This document shows positions 8,910 through 18,600 of a stretch of 64,000 nt of DNA, piece by piece. A model generated the notes under the pieces. The model worked only from the letters and a program-made list of their open reading frames with translations, did not search any database and had not been told where the DNA came from. Numbering within the stretch: position 1 is the first letter of the stretch; every line of letters starts with the position of its first letter. The stretch lies in NCBI GenBank assembly GCA_023150915.1, contig JAKLKA010000033.1:29043-93042 (forward strand), given 5' to 3'. Source of the DNA: Polyangiaceae bacterium (GTDB lineage: Bacteria; Myxococcota_A; Polyangia; Polyangiales; Polyangiaceae). The translations under genes were made by a program, and so were the position numbers.

Positions 8910-10538
8910 ATGAAGCCCTGTCGCAAACCCACCGCCACCCTGAGAAGACTGTCGCCCGCGCTCGTGGCGCTGGGGCTGCTCGGCGCCTGCGGCGATGAAG
9001 ACTCGAAGTCGGCGGCGGGTGGGGGCGGCACCGGCGGGGCAACCGGCGGGTCGGCGGGAGCGGGTGGGACCAGCTCAGGCGGGGCGGCCGGCTCTTCGGG
9101 GGCCGACGCGGGCGGCGACGCCAGCGCCGACGCGAGCACCGACGGCGGAGACGCGGGCACCCAAGCGTGCGGCAACTGCCACGGCACGCTCGAGCAGAAG
9201 ATGGCTGCGGGCGCCCACGCCAAGCTCGAGCAAGGCTGCCTCAGCTGCCATCAAGGCGCGCTGGCACACCAGGCGAATCCCGGCCAGGTGAAGGCCAAGG
9301 TCGACTTCGCGGTCAAGCTCTGCGGCACCTGCCACCAGGACCATGCTTCGACCTTCTTGCACAGCGACACGGTGAAGGCGGGCAGCTACGGCGGCTCGAT
9401 CAAGACCTCGAAATACGCCGAATTCCCCGCCTACAAGCACCTGATGGGCGGCCACGGCTTCACGCTCGAATACAACGAGGAGCGCGCGCACGCGTTCGCG
9501 CTGAAAGACCACCGCGAGATCCTGCGAAAGCAGAACACGGCGTGCTTGCAGTGCAAGAGCACGCCCGTCACGTACTACTTCAACGAGCAGCGGCGCGGGC
9601 AATATCCGTTCAGTTTGGCGACGACCTGGGACCAGGCCATCCAGTCGATCACGGCCAACTGGGGCGAGACCCTCGACTACGGCACCGGCTGCACGCACTG
9701 CCACGATCCGCATGGCGGCGGGTTCCGCCTGGTCCGCAAGGCGATGATCGCGTCCATCATGGAGCGCGGAACGGACCCCTATTCGCCGACGCTGAACTAC
9801 TACCCGAAGACGCCCGCCGAGCTCTTTGCGAAGATGAACGAGAAGGCCCCCGACGGGAAGCTCACCTACTCCGCCAAGCGCCTGGCGGGCACTCTCACCT
9901 GTGCACAGTGCCACGTCGAATACGTCTGCGGGCCGGGCATCGACAAGGACAAGGGCATCCTTCGCGACGACTTCCCCTGGCGCAAGCTGAAGGACCTCGA
10001 GCAGTACTACCTGGTCAAGTACAACACCATCCAGGACTGGAAGCACTCGGGCACCGGCCTGCCCGGCATCAAGGCGCAGCACCCAGAGACCGAGTTCTAC
10101 TGGGACAGCAAGCACTACAACGCCGAGGTCTCGTGCGCGGATTGCCACATGAGCAAGAGCGGCAACACCGTCAATCACTTCGCCACGTCGCCCTTCAAGT
10201 CCCCCGAGACCATCTGCTCGAAGTGCCACCTCAGCGACTGGGCCACGCGCGTGCAGACCATGAAGGGGTACCAAGACCAGACTTCTGCCCAGGCCAAGGC
10301 CGTCGAGCAGGGTCTCGACCAGGTGCTGACCAAGATCGAGGCACTGGCCACCGACACCACATTCGACCCACAGAAGCTCAAAGAGGCGAAGCAGCTGTTC
10401 ATGCGGGCGCTGCTCTGGTGGGAGTTCACCGTCGTGTCCGAGAACTCGATGGGCGCCCACAACCCGCCCGAGGCCAAGACCAACTTGGACACGGCGGCCG
10501 CCGACGTGGCCAAGGCTAAGACGCTGCTCGGGCTCTGA
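8910..10538 (+). CDS. Octaheme c-type cytochrome nitrite reductase-like lipoprotein (ONR/NrfA superfamily)
   Basis: Lipobox LLGACG plus Gly/Ala/Ser-rich tether; heme motifs in order CGNCH, CLSCH, CGTCH, CLQCK, CTHCH, CAQCH, CADCH, CSKCH; NrfA-like CAQCHVEY and KAQHPETEFYWDSKHYNAEVSCADCHM. Confidence 0.88.
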   Translation: MKPCRKPTATLRRLSPALVALGLLGACGDEDSKSAAGGGGTGGATGGSAGAGGTSSGGAAGSSGADAGGDASADASTDGGDAGTQACGNCHGTLEQKMAAGAHAKLEQGCLSCHQGALAHQANPGQVKAKVDFAVKLCGTCHQDHASTFLHSDTVKAGSYGGSIKTSKYAEFPAYKHLMGGHGFTLEYNEERAHAFALKDHREILRKQNTACLQCKSTPVTYYFNEQRRGQYPFSLATTWDQAIQSITANWGETLDYGTGCTHCHDPHGGGFRLVRKAMIASIMERGTDPYSPTLNYYPKTPAELFAKMNEKAPDGKLTYSAKRLAGTLTCAQCHVEYVCGPGIDKDKGILRDDFPWRKLKDLEQYYLVKYNTIQDWKHSGTGLPGIKAQHPETEFYWDSKHYNAEVSCADCHMSKSGNTVNHFATSPFKSPETICSKCHLSDWATRVQTMKGYQDQTSAQAKAVEQGLDQVLTKIEALATDTTFDPQKLKEAKQLFMRALLWWEFTVVSENSMGAHNPPEAKTNLDTAAADVAKAKTLLGL

Positions 10539-13182
10539 GCCGCTTCGCGGCGAAGTCGACCGCCCAGAACAGCGGGCAGCCCAGGGCGGCCAGCGCCACG
10601 AACATCGGGGCGACCGGCCCGGTGCCCAGGGCGCTGGCCAGCGGCGCGAAGTGCAGCACCGCCCAGGCGAAGGCCAGCTCGAGGCCCACACCGACCACGA
10701 AGAACGGGTTCGTGAGCAGACCGCGATCGAGCCCCGAGCGGGACTCGAAACGCCGCCCCACCAGGTTGGCGATCTGCACGAAGATCACGCTGACCAGCGT
10801 GATGCCGGTCGCCCCGCGATACAGGGGGTCGCTGGCGCTCGGGATCTCGCCGAAGCGCCAGCCGCCGGCGACGAGCACGGTGAAGAACATGGCCATGGCC
10901 CAGAGCGCCTGGACCATGCCCAAGAACAGGTAGCTGCGCACGAGCAACGATCGGCTGAGCAGTCGCCCCTGGGCGCCGCGCGGCTTGCGCTTCATGGCCT
11001 CGCCATCCGGCGGCTCTTGTCCGAGGCCGATGGCGGGGATCAGGTCGGTCCCCAGGTCGATGGTCAGGATCTGGATCACCGTCAGCCCGAGCGGCACCGG
11101 GAGCACCACGAAGGCCAAGAACGGGACGATTTCGGGCACGTTGCTGGCGAGCACGTAGCTCGTGAACTTCTGCACGTTCGAGAACACCGCGCGCCCCTCT
11201 TCGATCCCCGCCACGATGCTCGAGAAATCGTCGTCCATCAGCACGATCTGGGCGGCCTCCCGCGCCACCTCGGTGCCGGCGATGCCCATCGCCACCCCCA
11301 CGTCTGCCGCCCGCAGCGCCGGCGCGTCGTTCACGCCGTCGCCGGTCATCGCCACGGTTCGGCCCATTCGCTTCAGGGCAGCCACGATGGCGAGCTTCTG
11401 CTCGGGGGTGGTGCGCGCGAAGACGCGGGTCCCCGCACGCAAGACCTCGACCAGCTCGTCTTGGTGAAAGCCCGCCAGGGCTTCGCCGGTGCACACGGCC
11501 GCAGCTGAGGACCCTGCTTCGAGAATGCGCGCCCGCTCGGCGATGGCGCGCGCGGTGTCGGGGTGATCCCCGGTGACCAACAAGACCTGCACGCCGGCCG
11601 CGTGACAGCGCTCGACGGCACCCGGCACGCCGTCGCGCAATGGATCTTCCAGGCACAAGAACCCGAGGAGGGTCAGCTGGTCGTCGAGCTCGGGCTCGCG
11701 CGCGTCGGCCTCTTCGGCCGAGAGGCCGCGACACGCGACGGCGATCACCCGCAGCGCCTGGGACGCCAGGCGGTGAACCGCGTCGTCGGCCGCGCGCAGG
11801 CGTGGCTCGTCGGCCGGCTCGGCGCCGGCGCCACACGCGATGCGCGCCAGGTGCGGTCGGACCACCTCCCACGCCCCCTTGATCACGAACCGCGCCTGCC
11901 CCTCGAGCTGCACGACGCTGGCCGCGCGGCGCAGCGCAACGTCGAACGGCAAGTGCCGCACGATGCTGCCGGCAACCTGCTCCGGAGCGCCTCCGCCCCT
12001 CGAGAGCGCGGTCGCCGCAGCCACGTCGAGCGGATCTCCGGTGAACGTTCCGCCCTGAAGGTGGAGCTCCGACGCGCCGACGGCGGCTTCCAGCACGGCG
12101 CGAGCGCGCTCGTCGGCCAGCACTTCGCCGCCCGCCCCCACCACGACGGCCACGCTGAGCGCGTTCTTCGTCAAGGTGCCCGTCTTGTCGGTGCAGATCA
12201 CCTCCACCGCGCCGAGCGCCTCGACGGCGTTCAGGCTCTTGACCAACACCTTCTTCTTGGCCAGCCGCAGGCCGCCCATGGCCAGGGCCAGGGTCAGCGT
12301 GGGCAAGAGCCCCTCGGGGACGTTGGCCACGATGATGCCCAGCATGAACACCACGTTGGTCCACAGCGGCCGCCCGGCGGCGGCCCCGTAGGCGAAGAAC
12401 GCGAGCCCCATGCCCACTGCGATGACCGTCACGACCCGCACGGTGCGAGCGATCTCGCTCTCGAGCGGCGTGGGCGGGCGCCGCACCGACACGCTGAGCG
12501 CCGCGACCTTGCCGAACTCGGAGCGCCGGCCGGTGGCGAACACCAGCGCCTCGCCCGAGCCACGCAGCACGCTGCAGCCCGCGAACGCGATGTTCGCGGC
12601 ATCGACCAGTCTTCCGGCGGTCGCCGCCTGGGCCACCAGGCTCACGTGCCGACTCTCGCCGGTGAGCGGCGCGTTGTTGACCAAGAGGCCGTTCGCGGCG
12701 ACCACCCGAGCGTCGGCGGGGATCTGGTCGCCCTCGGCGAGCACGATCACGTCGCCAATCACCAGCTCGGCAACCGCGACCCGCTGCTCGCGCCCGGCAC
12801 GCCGCACGGTGATTTCTCGGGGCAAGAGCCGGGCCAGCGCCTGCATCGCCCGCTCGGCCCGAAGCTCTTGCGCGAAGCTGAAGAGCGCGTTCAACACCGC
12901 CACGCCCAAGAGCGCCCAGCCCAGCACGGCCATGCCCTCGCCGGGTTGCATCCGATCGGCAACGAAGCAGAGCGCCGACGAGACCAAGAGCAGCAGGCAG
13001 AACAGGTTCGCGACTTGTTTCAGCGCCGTGCGCAGAAGGTGGTGCCTGGGGGGGGCGCTGAGCACGTTCGGGCCGTGCTCGATCAGTCGCGCGCGTGCCA
13101 CGTCGTCGCCGAGCCCCTGGGCCGAGCTGGCCAAAAGGGCGAACGCTTCGTCCGGGTCCAGGCTGTGGATCTGGCGCGTCAC
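10516..13182 (-). CDS. P-type cation-transporting ATPase (P2-like)
   Basis: APLTGES, ICTDKTGTLTKN, MTGDGVNDAPALRAADVGVAMG, N-terminal cation-ATPase domain; ends overlapping the nitrite-reductase gene (convergent). Confidence 0.93.
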   Translation of the reverse strand: MTRQIHSLDPDEAFALLASSAQGLGDDVARARLIEHGPNVLSAPPRHHLLRTALKQVANLFCLLLLVSSALCFVADRMQPGEGMAVLGWALLGVAVLNALFSFAQELRAERAMQALARLLPREITVRRAGREQRVAVAELVIGDVIVLAEGDQIPADARVVAANGLLVNNAPLTGESRHVSLVAQAATAGRLVDAANIAFAGCSVLRGSGEALVFATGRRSEFGKVAALSVSVRRPPTPLESEIARTVRVVTVIAVGMGLAFFAYGAAAGRPLWTNVVFMLGIIVANVPEGLLPTLTLALAMGGLRLAKKKVLVKSLNAVEALGAVEVICTDKTGTLTKNALSVAVVVGAGGEVLADERARAVLEAAVGASELHLQGGTFTGDPLDVAAATALSRGGGAPEQVAGSIVRHLPFDVALRRAASVVQLEGQARFVIKGAWEVVRPHLARIACGAGAEPADEPRLRAADDAVHRLASQALRVIAVACRGLSAEEADAREPELDDQLTLLGFLCLEDPLRDGVPGAVERCHAAGVQVLLVTGDHPDTARAIAERARILEAGSSAAAVCTGEALAGFHQDELVEVLRAGTRVFARTTPEQKLAIVAALKRMGRTVAMTGDGVNDAPALRAADVGVAMGIAGTEVAREAAQIVLMDDDFSSIVAGIEEGRAVFSNVQKFTSYVLASNVPEIVPFLAFVVLPVPLGLTVIQILTIDLGTDLIPAIGLGQEPPDGEAMKRKPRGAQGRLLSRSLLVRSYLFLGMVQALWAMAMFFTVLVAGGWRFGEIPSASDPLYRGATGITLVSVIFVQIANLVGRRFESRSGLDRGLLTNPFFVVGVGLELAFAWAVLHFAPLASALGTGPVAPMFVALAALGCPLFWAVDFAAKRLRARAAS

Positions 13183-14012
13183 CGCGCGCTCCGCACCACC
13201 GCCACGTCACACGGCGCGTCGCGCAACACCTGCTCGATGGGGTTGCCGTACACCAATCGCTGCGGCATCGAACGCTCGCTGGCGCCGAGGCAGATCAAGC
13301 GCGAACGGTGCCGACCGGCCTGCACCAGGATTTCTTTCGGCACGTCGTCGGACACCACCACGCTGGCATCCATCGCGAAGTGTCGCTCGCAGAGCTCGCG
13401 CCGCAGCTCGTGCTCGACGCGGCGCACGAAACCCCGCCCCTCGGCCAAGAGCCGCTCGGCCGAGGCGGCGTTCAGGCTGCGAAACCTGAGGTGCGAGACC
13501 TGGCGCACGAACAGCACGTGCAGGTGAGAGAGCCCCGCCCCCAGCCGGCTGAGCAGGGGCAGCGCGCCCGAGGCGCCCCGTGGATGCCCGGCCAGGGGCA
13601 AGAGCACCCGCTCGGGGTGGCCCAGCGTTCCCGGGTGCACCACTCGGAGGGCGGCCACCGCGCAGGGCGCGTGGGCAAAGAGGTCTGCGCTGACGGTCCG
13701 CGCCAGATAGGCCAGGTTCCGGGGCCGCAGTCGGGTGCCGGCCATCAGCAACGCGCTCCGTTCCCGCTCTGCACGTTCGAGGATCAGCGCGGCAACGCCC
13801 CGGCCCCTCTGCGGCACCAGCTCGACCTCGAGTGTCACGCCGGCGACGCGACACTCGCTCTCGATGCGCTGGATCCGATCGCCAACGTGCACGTCACCTT
13901 CGTGCACGTGCACCAGCCAGAGGGCCTTGTCGGCCGACGCTGCGGCACAGCGCACGGCATAGTGCGCGACGAAGTCCCCGTTCAGGCTGCCGTCGTAGGC
14001 GAAGAGCAGCAT
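13179..14012 (-). CDS. Universal stress protein family protein, probably two Usp domains
   Basis: MLLFAYDGSLNGDFVAHYAVRCAAA...ALLMAGTRLRP...APCAVAALRV...; C-terminal LICLGASERSMPQRLVYGNPIEQVLRDAPCDVAVVR. Confidence 0.8.
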   Translation of the reverse strand: MLLFAYDGSLNGDFVAHYAVRCAAASADKALWLVHVHEGDVHVGDRIQRIESECRVAGVTLEVELVPQRGRGVAALILERAERERSALLMAGTRLRPRNLAYLARTVSADLFAHAPCAVAALRVVHPGTLGHPERVLLPLAGHPRGASGALPLLSRLGAGLSHLHVLFVRQVSHLRFRSLNAASAERLLAEGRGFVRRVEHELRRELCERHFAMDASVVVSDDVPKEILVQAGRHRSRLICLGASERSMPQRLVYGNPIEQVLRDAPCDVAVVRSAR

Positions 14013-14022
14013 GGTCCCCCCC

Positions 14023-15006
14023 TCAGCGCTGGCGGAATGTCGCGAGAAGCCGGCGCGCACCCTCGGTGGGGGTGATCGCTCCGCTCTGGACCAGCGCTTC
14101 GATGCCGGGCGCCTCGCGCTGCACGCCCGGGGTCGACCACAGCTCGGCTTCGAGCGCTTCGCGCACCAGGCTGGACAGCCAGCGCTTGCGCTGAGCGCTG
14201 CGCCGCTCGGTGAGCTGGCCGCTGGCCGCGAGGAAGCTCCGATGCTCTTCTACCAGCGCCCACACGCGGTCGATGCCCCGAGCTTCGAGCGCGCTGACAG
14301 TGGTCACCCGCGGCACCCATGGGGCGTCGTCGCCGCGCAAGAGCCGAAGCGCGCTCTTGTACTCGACGGCCGTGCGCTCGGCCCGCTCGCGCTCTGCACC
14401 GTCGGCCTTGTTGATGGCGATGACGTCCACCAGCTCCAAGATGCCGCGCTTGATCCCCTGGAGCTCGTCCCCCGCCCCCGCCAGCGCGAGCAGCAAGAAC
14501 GTGTCGACCATGCTCGACACGATGTGCTCGCTCTGCCCCACGCCCACCGTCTCGACCAGCACCACGTCGAACCCTGCGGCCTCGCACAGCAGCAGCGCCT
14601 CGCGGGTGTGCCGCGCGACGCCCCCCAGCGCGCCCCCGGCGGGGCTAGGCCGGATGAACGCGGCGTCCGCCGCCGCGAGCCGGGGCATGCGGGTCTTGTC
14701 GCCCAAGATGCTGCCCCCCGTGACGGCGCTGGACGGATCCACCGCCAGCACCGCGACGCGGCGACCGGCGCCGATCAGGTACAGACCCAGTGCCTCGATG
14801 AAGGTGCTCTTGCCGGCGCCGGGCACGCCGCTCACCCCCAGCCGGGCCGCACCGCCCGTGCTCGGCAAGACGCTCTCGAGCAGCCTTTGCGCGGCCGCCT
14901 GGTGATCCGCCCGGCTCGATTCCACCAGGGTGATGGCCTTGCCCAGCGCCCGACGGTCGCTGGCCAGCACACCGCGAGCGAGCCTCTCGATCTCGTCGGC
15001 GGTCAC
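14023..15006 (-). CDS. meaB: MeaB/ArgK family GTPase (copy 2)
   Basis: GVSGVPGAGKSTFIEALGLYLIGAGRRVAVLAVDPSSAVTGGSILGDKTRM...VLVETVGVGQSE...INKADG; adjacent to mutase gene. Confidence 0.95.
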   Translation of the reverse strand: MTADEIERLARGVLASDRRALGKAITLVESSRADHQAAAQRLLESVLPSTGGAARLGVSGVPGAGKSTFIEALGLYLIGAGRRVAVLAVDPSSAVTGGSILGDKTRMPRLAAADAAFIRPSPAGGALGGVARHTREALLLCEAAGFDVVLVETVGVGQSEHIVSSMVDTFLLLALAGAGDELQGIKRGILELVDVIAINKADGAERERAERTAVEYKSALRLLRGDDAPWVPRVTTVSALEARGIDRVWALVEEHRSFLAASGQLTERRSAQRKRWLSSLVREALEAELWSTPGVQREAPGIEALVQSGAITPTEGARRLLATFRQR

Positions 15007-15010
15007 GGCA

Positions 15011-17161
15011 TCACCGCGCTCGTCGTGCCTCGATCACTTCGATGACCTTGGCGGCCGAGACCGGTACCGGCGTGCCGGGACCGAAGACGGCGGCGACACC
15101 GGCCGCCTCTAGCGCCGGGTAGTCCTGCGCGGGGATCACCCCCCCACAGACCACGGCCACGTCGCCGGCCCCTGCCTTGCGGAGCTCGGCCACCAGCTCG
15201 GGCACCAGCGTCAGGTGACCGGCCGCCTGGGTCGAGACGCCGACCGCGTGCACGTCGTTCTCTACCGCCTGCCGGGCGACCTCGGCCGGCGTCTGGAACA
15301 GCGGCCCCACGTCCACGTCGAAGCCGGCGTCGGCGAACGCGGTCGCGATCAGCTTCGCGCCGCGGTCGTGGCCATCTTGCCCCATCTTCGCCACCAAGAT
15401 GCGGGGCCGCCGGCCCTCGGCCTTCAGGAAACCCTCGATGCGCTCGCGCAGCGCGCCCCACTGGGCGTCGCCTTGATAGAAGCTGCCGTACACGCCCGCA
15501 ATGCTCCGGGTCTCGGCCTGGTGCCGCCCCCACGCTGCCTCGAGCGCCCCCGAGATCTCGCCCACGGTGGCCCGGGCCCGCGCGGCCGCAATGCTGAGCT
15601 CGAGCAGGTTGCCTGCCCCGCTCTGCGCCGCAGCCCTGAGCGCAGCGAGCGCGACGTCCACGGCCTTGCCGTCGCGCGTGGCGCGGATCTGCTCGAGCCG
15701 CGCGACCTGCGACGCGCGCACCGCGCTGTTGTCCACCACCCGCACCTCGACCGGCTCGACGCTCTGGGCTTGGTACTTGTTCACTCCCACGATCACGTCG
15801 GTGCCGCGGTCGATCCGGGCCTGGCGCCGAGCGGCGGCGTCTTCGATGCGCAGCTTGGGCATGCCGGCTTCGACCGCCCGGGTCATGCCGCCCAGCTTCT
15901 CGACCTCGTCGATGAGGCCCTCGGCCTTGCGCGCCAAGGCGTGGGTCAGATTCTCCATGAAATAGCTGCCCGCCCAGGGGTCCACCACCCGGGGGATCCC
16001 GGTCTCGTGCTGGATCACCAGCTGGGTATTGCGTGCAATGCGCGCGGCAAAGTCGCTGGGCAGCGCCATCGCCTCGTCGAACGAGTTGGTGTGCAAGCTC
16101 TGGGTGCCGCCCATCACCGCGGCCATGGCCTCGATGGTGGTGCGGATCACGTTGTTGTGTGGATCTTGCTCGGTCAGGCTGACTCCGCTGGTCTGGCAGT
16201 GGGTGCGCAGCATCAGCGAGTCAACCTTCTTCGGCGCGAAGTGCCGCTTCAGCAGGGTGGCCCAGAGCAGGCGCGCGGCCCGAAGCTTGGCCACCTCCAT
16301 GTAGAAGCTCATGCCGATGCCGAAGAAGAACGACAGCCGCGGTGCGAAGCTGTCGATGTCGAGACCCTTGCCGAGCGCGGCGCGCACGTACTCGAGACCG
16401 TCGGCCAGCGTGAAGGCCAGCTCCAGATCGCAGGTCGCGCCGGCCTCTTGCATGTGGTAGCCCGAGATCGAGATCGAGTTGAACTTGGGCATGTGCAGCG
16501 CGGTGTGCTCGATCACGTCCGCCACGATGCGCATCGAAGGCGCCGGCGGATAGATGTACGTGTTGCGGACCATGAACTCTTTCAGGATGTCGTTCTGAAT
16601 GGTCCCGGTCAGCTCGGCCTGCTTCACGCCCTGCTCTTCGCCGGCCACGACGAACATGGCCAAGACCGGTAGCACCGCCCCGTTCATGGTCATCGACACG
16701 CTCATCTCGCGGAGCGGGATGCCGTCGAACAAGATCTTCATGTCTTCGACGGTGTCGATCGCGACGCCCGCCTTGCCCACGTCGCCCAGCACGCGTGGGT
16801 GATCGCTGTCGTAGCCGCGGTGGGTGGCCAGATCGAAGGCCACGCTCAGGCCCTTCTGGCCTCCGGCCAGGCCGCGCCGGTAGAACGCATTCGACTCTTC
16901 GGCCGTCGAGAACCCGGCGTACTGCCGGATGGTCCACGGGCGCCCGGCGTACATCGTCGCCTTCGGGCCGCGGACGAAGGGGAAGTCGCCCGGGATGCTA
17001 TCGGCAAAGTCGAGCCCCTCGACGTCCCTTCGGGTGTACAGCGGCCTCACGTCGAGGCCTTCCGGCGTGTGCCACACCAGCGTCTCGGGGTCCTTGTCAC
17101 GAAGCTCGGCTCGCGCGAGCCGGGTCCAGAGCTCGAGGTCTGCGCTGCCCTTGGGATCCAT
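15011..17161 (-). CDS. scpA: Methylmalonyl-CoA mutase, B12-dependent, single chain
   Basis: [35 protein letters not shown]...[16 protein letters not shown]...; B12 domain [36 protein letters not shown]. Confidence 0.97.
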   Translation of the reverse strand: MDPKGSADLELWTRLARAELRDKDPETLVWHTPEGLDVRPLYTRRDVEGLDFADSIPGDFPFVRGPKATMYAGRPWTIRQYAGFSTAEESNAFYRRGLAGGQKGLSVAFDLATHRGYDSDHPRVLGDVGKAGVAIDTVEDMKILFDGIPLREMSVSMTMNGAVLPVLAMFVVAGEEQGVKQAELTGTIQNDILKEFMVRNTYIYPPAPSMRIVADVIEHTALHMPKFNSISISGYHMQEAGATCDLELAFTLADGLEYVRAALGKGLDIDSFAPRLSFFFGIGMSFYMEVAKLRAARLLWATLLKRHFAPKKVDSLMLRTHCQTSGVSLTEQDPHNNVIRTTIEAMAAVMGGTQSLHTNSFDEAMALPSDFAARIARNTQLVIQHETGIPRVVDPWAGSYFMENLTHALARKAEGLIDEVEKLGGMTRAVEAGMPKLRIEDAAARRQARIDRGTDVIVGVNKYQAQSVEPVEVRVVDNSAVRASQVARLEQIRATRDGKAVDVALAALRAAAQSGAGNLLELSIAAARARATVGEISGALEAAWGRHQAETRSIAGVYGSFYQGDAQWGALRERIEGFLKAEGRRPRILVAKMGQDGHDRGAKLIATAFADAGFDVDVGPLFQTPAEVARQAVENDVHAVGVSTQAAGHLTLVPELVAELRKAGAGDVAVVCGGVIPAQDYPALEAAGVAAVFGPGTPVPVSAAKVIEVIEARRAR

Positions 17162-17266
17162 GGCCGCAGCGTTCTAGCATTTTCTGGTTTCGCTCCCGAG
17201 GGCGCCCGGGTGGCCGCACCCGCGGCCGGCCTCGGCGCATGGCCGCGCCTGGTGTACCCTTGGGCG

Positions 17267-17803
17267 ATGCGCTCGAAAGTGGTCGGTTTGCTGTGTCTCG
17301 CCCTGTTTGGCTGCGGCTCGTCGGACGACGACGCAGGGGGTGGCAGCGGCCCCGGCGGCAGCTGCGACAGCTCGGCGACTGGCCCCGAGGCGTTCGAGTG
17401 CAAGGTGCTCGAGATCGTGAACCAACACCGCGCTGCGGGCGCCACCTGCGGGGGCAACCCACAGCCCGCCGCCCCGCCCCTGGCCATGCACGCGGTGTTG
17501 CGTGGCACGGCCCGCGCCCACGCCGGCGACATGGCGAGCAAGGCCTACTTCGCCCACGACAATCTAGAGGGCAAGTCGCCGTTCGATCGCATGCAAGCCG
17601 CGGGCTATCAGTACAGCACCGCCGGCGAGAACATCGCCGCTGGCAGCCCGACCCCCGAAGGCGCGATGGACCAGTGGATGAACAGCCCCGGCCACTGCCA
17701 GAACATCATGAAGGCCGAGTACCAGGACCTGGGCGTGGGCTACGTCGAGAAGGCGGGCAGCCCGTACACCCACTATTGGGTGCAGAACTTCGGCGCGCCG
17801 TGA
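17267..17803 (+). CDS. CAP/SCP (PR-1-like) domain lipoprotein
   Basis: MRSKVVGLLCLALFGCGSSDDD lipobox; VNQHRAAGATC...RGTARAHAGDMASKAYFAHDNLEGKSPFDRMQAAGYQYSTAGENIAAG...MNSPGHCQNIM. Confidence 0.9.
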   Translation: MRSKVVGLLCLALFGCGSSDDDAGGGSGPGGSCDSSATGPEAFECKVLEIVNQHRAAGATCGGNPQPAAPPLAMHAVLRGTARAHAGDMASKAYFAHDNLEGKSPFDRMQAAGYQYSTAGENIAAGSPTPEGAMDQWMNSPGHCQNIMKAEYQDLGVGYVEKAGSPYTHYWVQNFGAP

Positions 17804-18600
17804 GCACGCGCCGCGCCCACCAGCGCCCTCACCCGCGCCGCGTCCACCGGCTGCTCCACACGCCCGTCGCGCTTGAGGTGGGTGCCGACGATCACCCCGT
17901 CGGCGATTGCCAGAAGCTCGCTCAGGGTCTCGGCCGTGGCGCCGCTGCCGACCAAGAGCGGGCGATCGGGCACGGCCGTTCGCACGGCTGATAGCCGCGC
18001 GACGCTGGTCGCCTCCCCGGTTCCGCTGCCGGTGACGATCAGCCCGTCGGCGAGCCCGCGATAGGCCGTGTCCTTGGCGCTCTGCGCCAGATCGAACCCG
18101 GCGGGCGGCGTGGCGTGCTTCACCGCCACGTCTGCCAGGATCTCGATCGGGCTCGCGCCGCGCTCGCGCAGGGTGTCTGCCGCGCGGCCTTCCAGCGCCC
18201 CCTGGTCGGTGAACATCACCCCGACATGAACGTTGACGCGGATGAAGTCCGCGCCGGTGGCCGCAGCGATGGCCAAGGCGGCGCGCGCGTCGTTGCGCAA
18301 CACGTTCACGCCGATCAGCGGCTCGGGGCCCACGGCCACCCGAAGCCGCTCGGTGAGCGCAGTCATCTCGGCGATGGTGCTGGGCGGCACGCGCTCGCCG
18401 AAGAACGGCGCGTCGCCGAAATTCTCGACCACGAAGCCGCAGAGGCCGCCCCGGACGAGCGCCGCGGCGTCGGCAAGCGCCCGCTCGAGGACAGCGGCGC
18501 GACTGGAGAAGCGTGGGCTGCCCGGCAGCGGCAGCAGGTGGACCACCCCCAGAAGGACCTTGTCCCCCGCGCCCACGCGCGCTGCGATCGTGCGTGGCAC
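17773..18600 (-). CDS. BtpA/SgcQ family TIM-barrel protein
   Basis: GVVHLLPLPGSPRF...GGLCGFVVENFGDAPFF...GVNVLRNDARAALAIAAATGADFIRVNVHVGVMFTDQG...GLIVTGSGTGEAT...LLVGSGAT. Confidence 0.9.
   Translation of the reverse strand: MPRTIAARVGAGDKVLLGVVHLLPLPGSPRFSSRAAVLERALADAAALVRGGLCGFVVENFGDAPFFGERVPPSTIAEMTALTERLRVAVGPEPLIGVNVLRNDARAALAIAAATGADFIRVNVHVGVMFTDQGALEGRAADTLRERGASPIEILADVAVKHATPPAGFDLAQSAKDTAYRGLADGLIVTGSGTGEATSVARLSAVRTAVPDRPLLVGSGATAETLSELLAIADGVIVGTHLKRDGRVEQPVDAARVRALVGAARAHGAPKFCTQ

Noticed and set aside
10175-13210. 1011-aa minus-strand ORF
   Set aside because: Out-of-frame shadow of the P-type ATPase, Arg/Ala/Gly-rich
15215-16672. 485-aa plus-strand ORF
   Set aside because: Antisense shadow of methylmalonyl-CoA mutase
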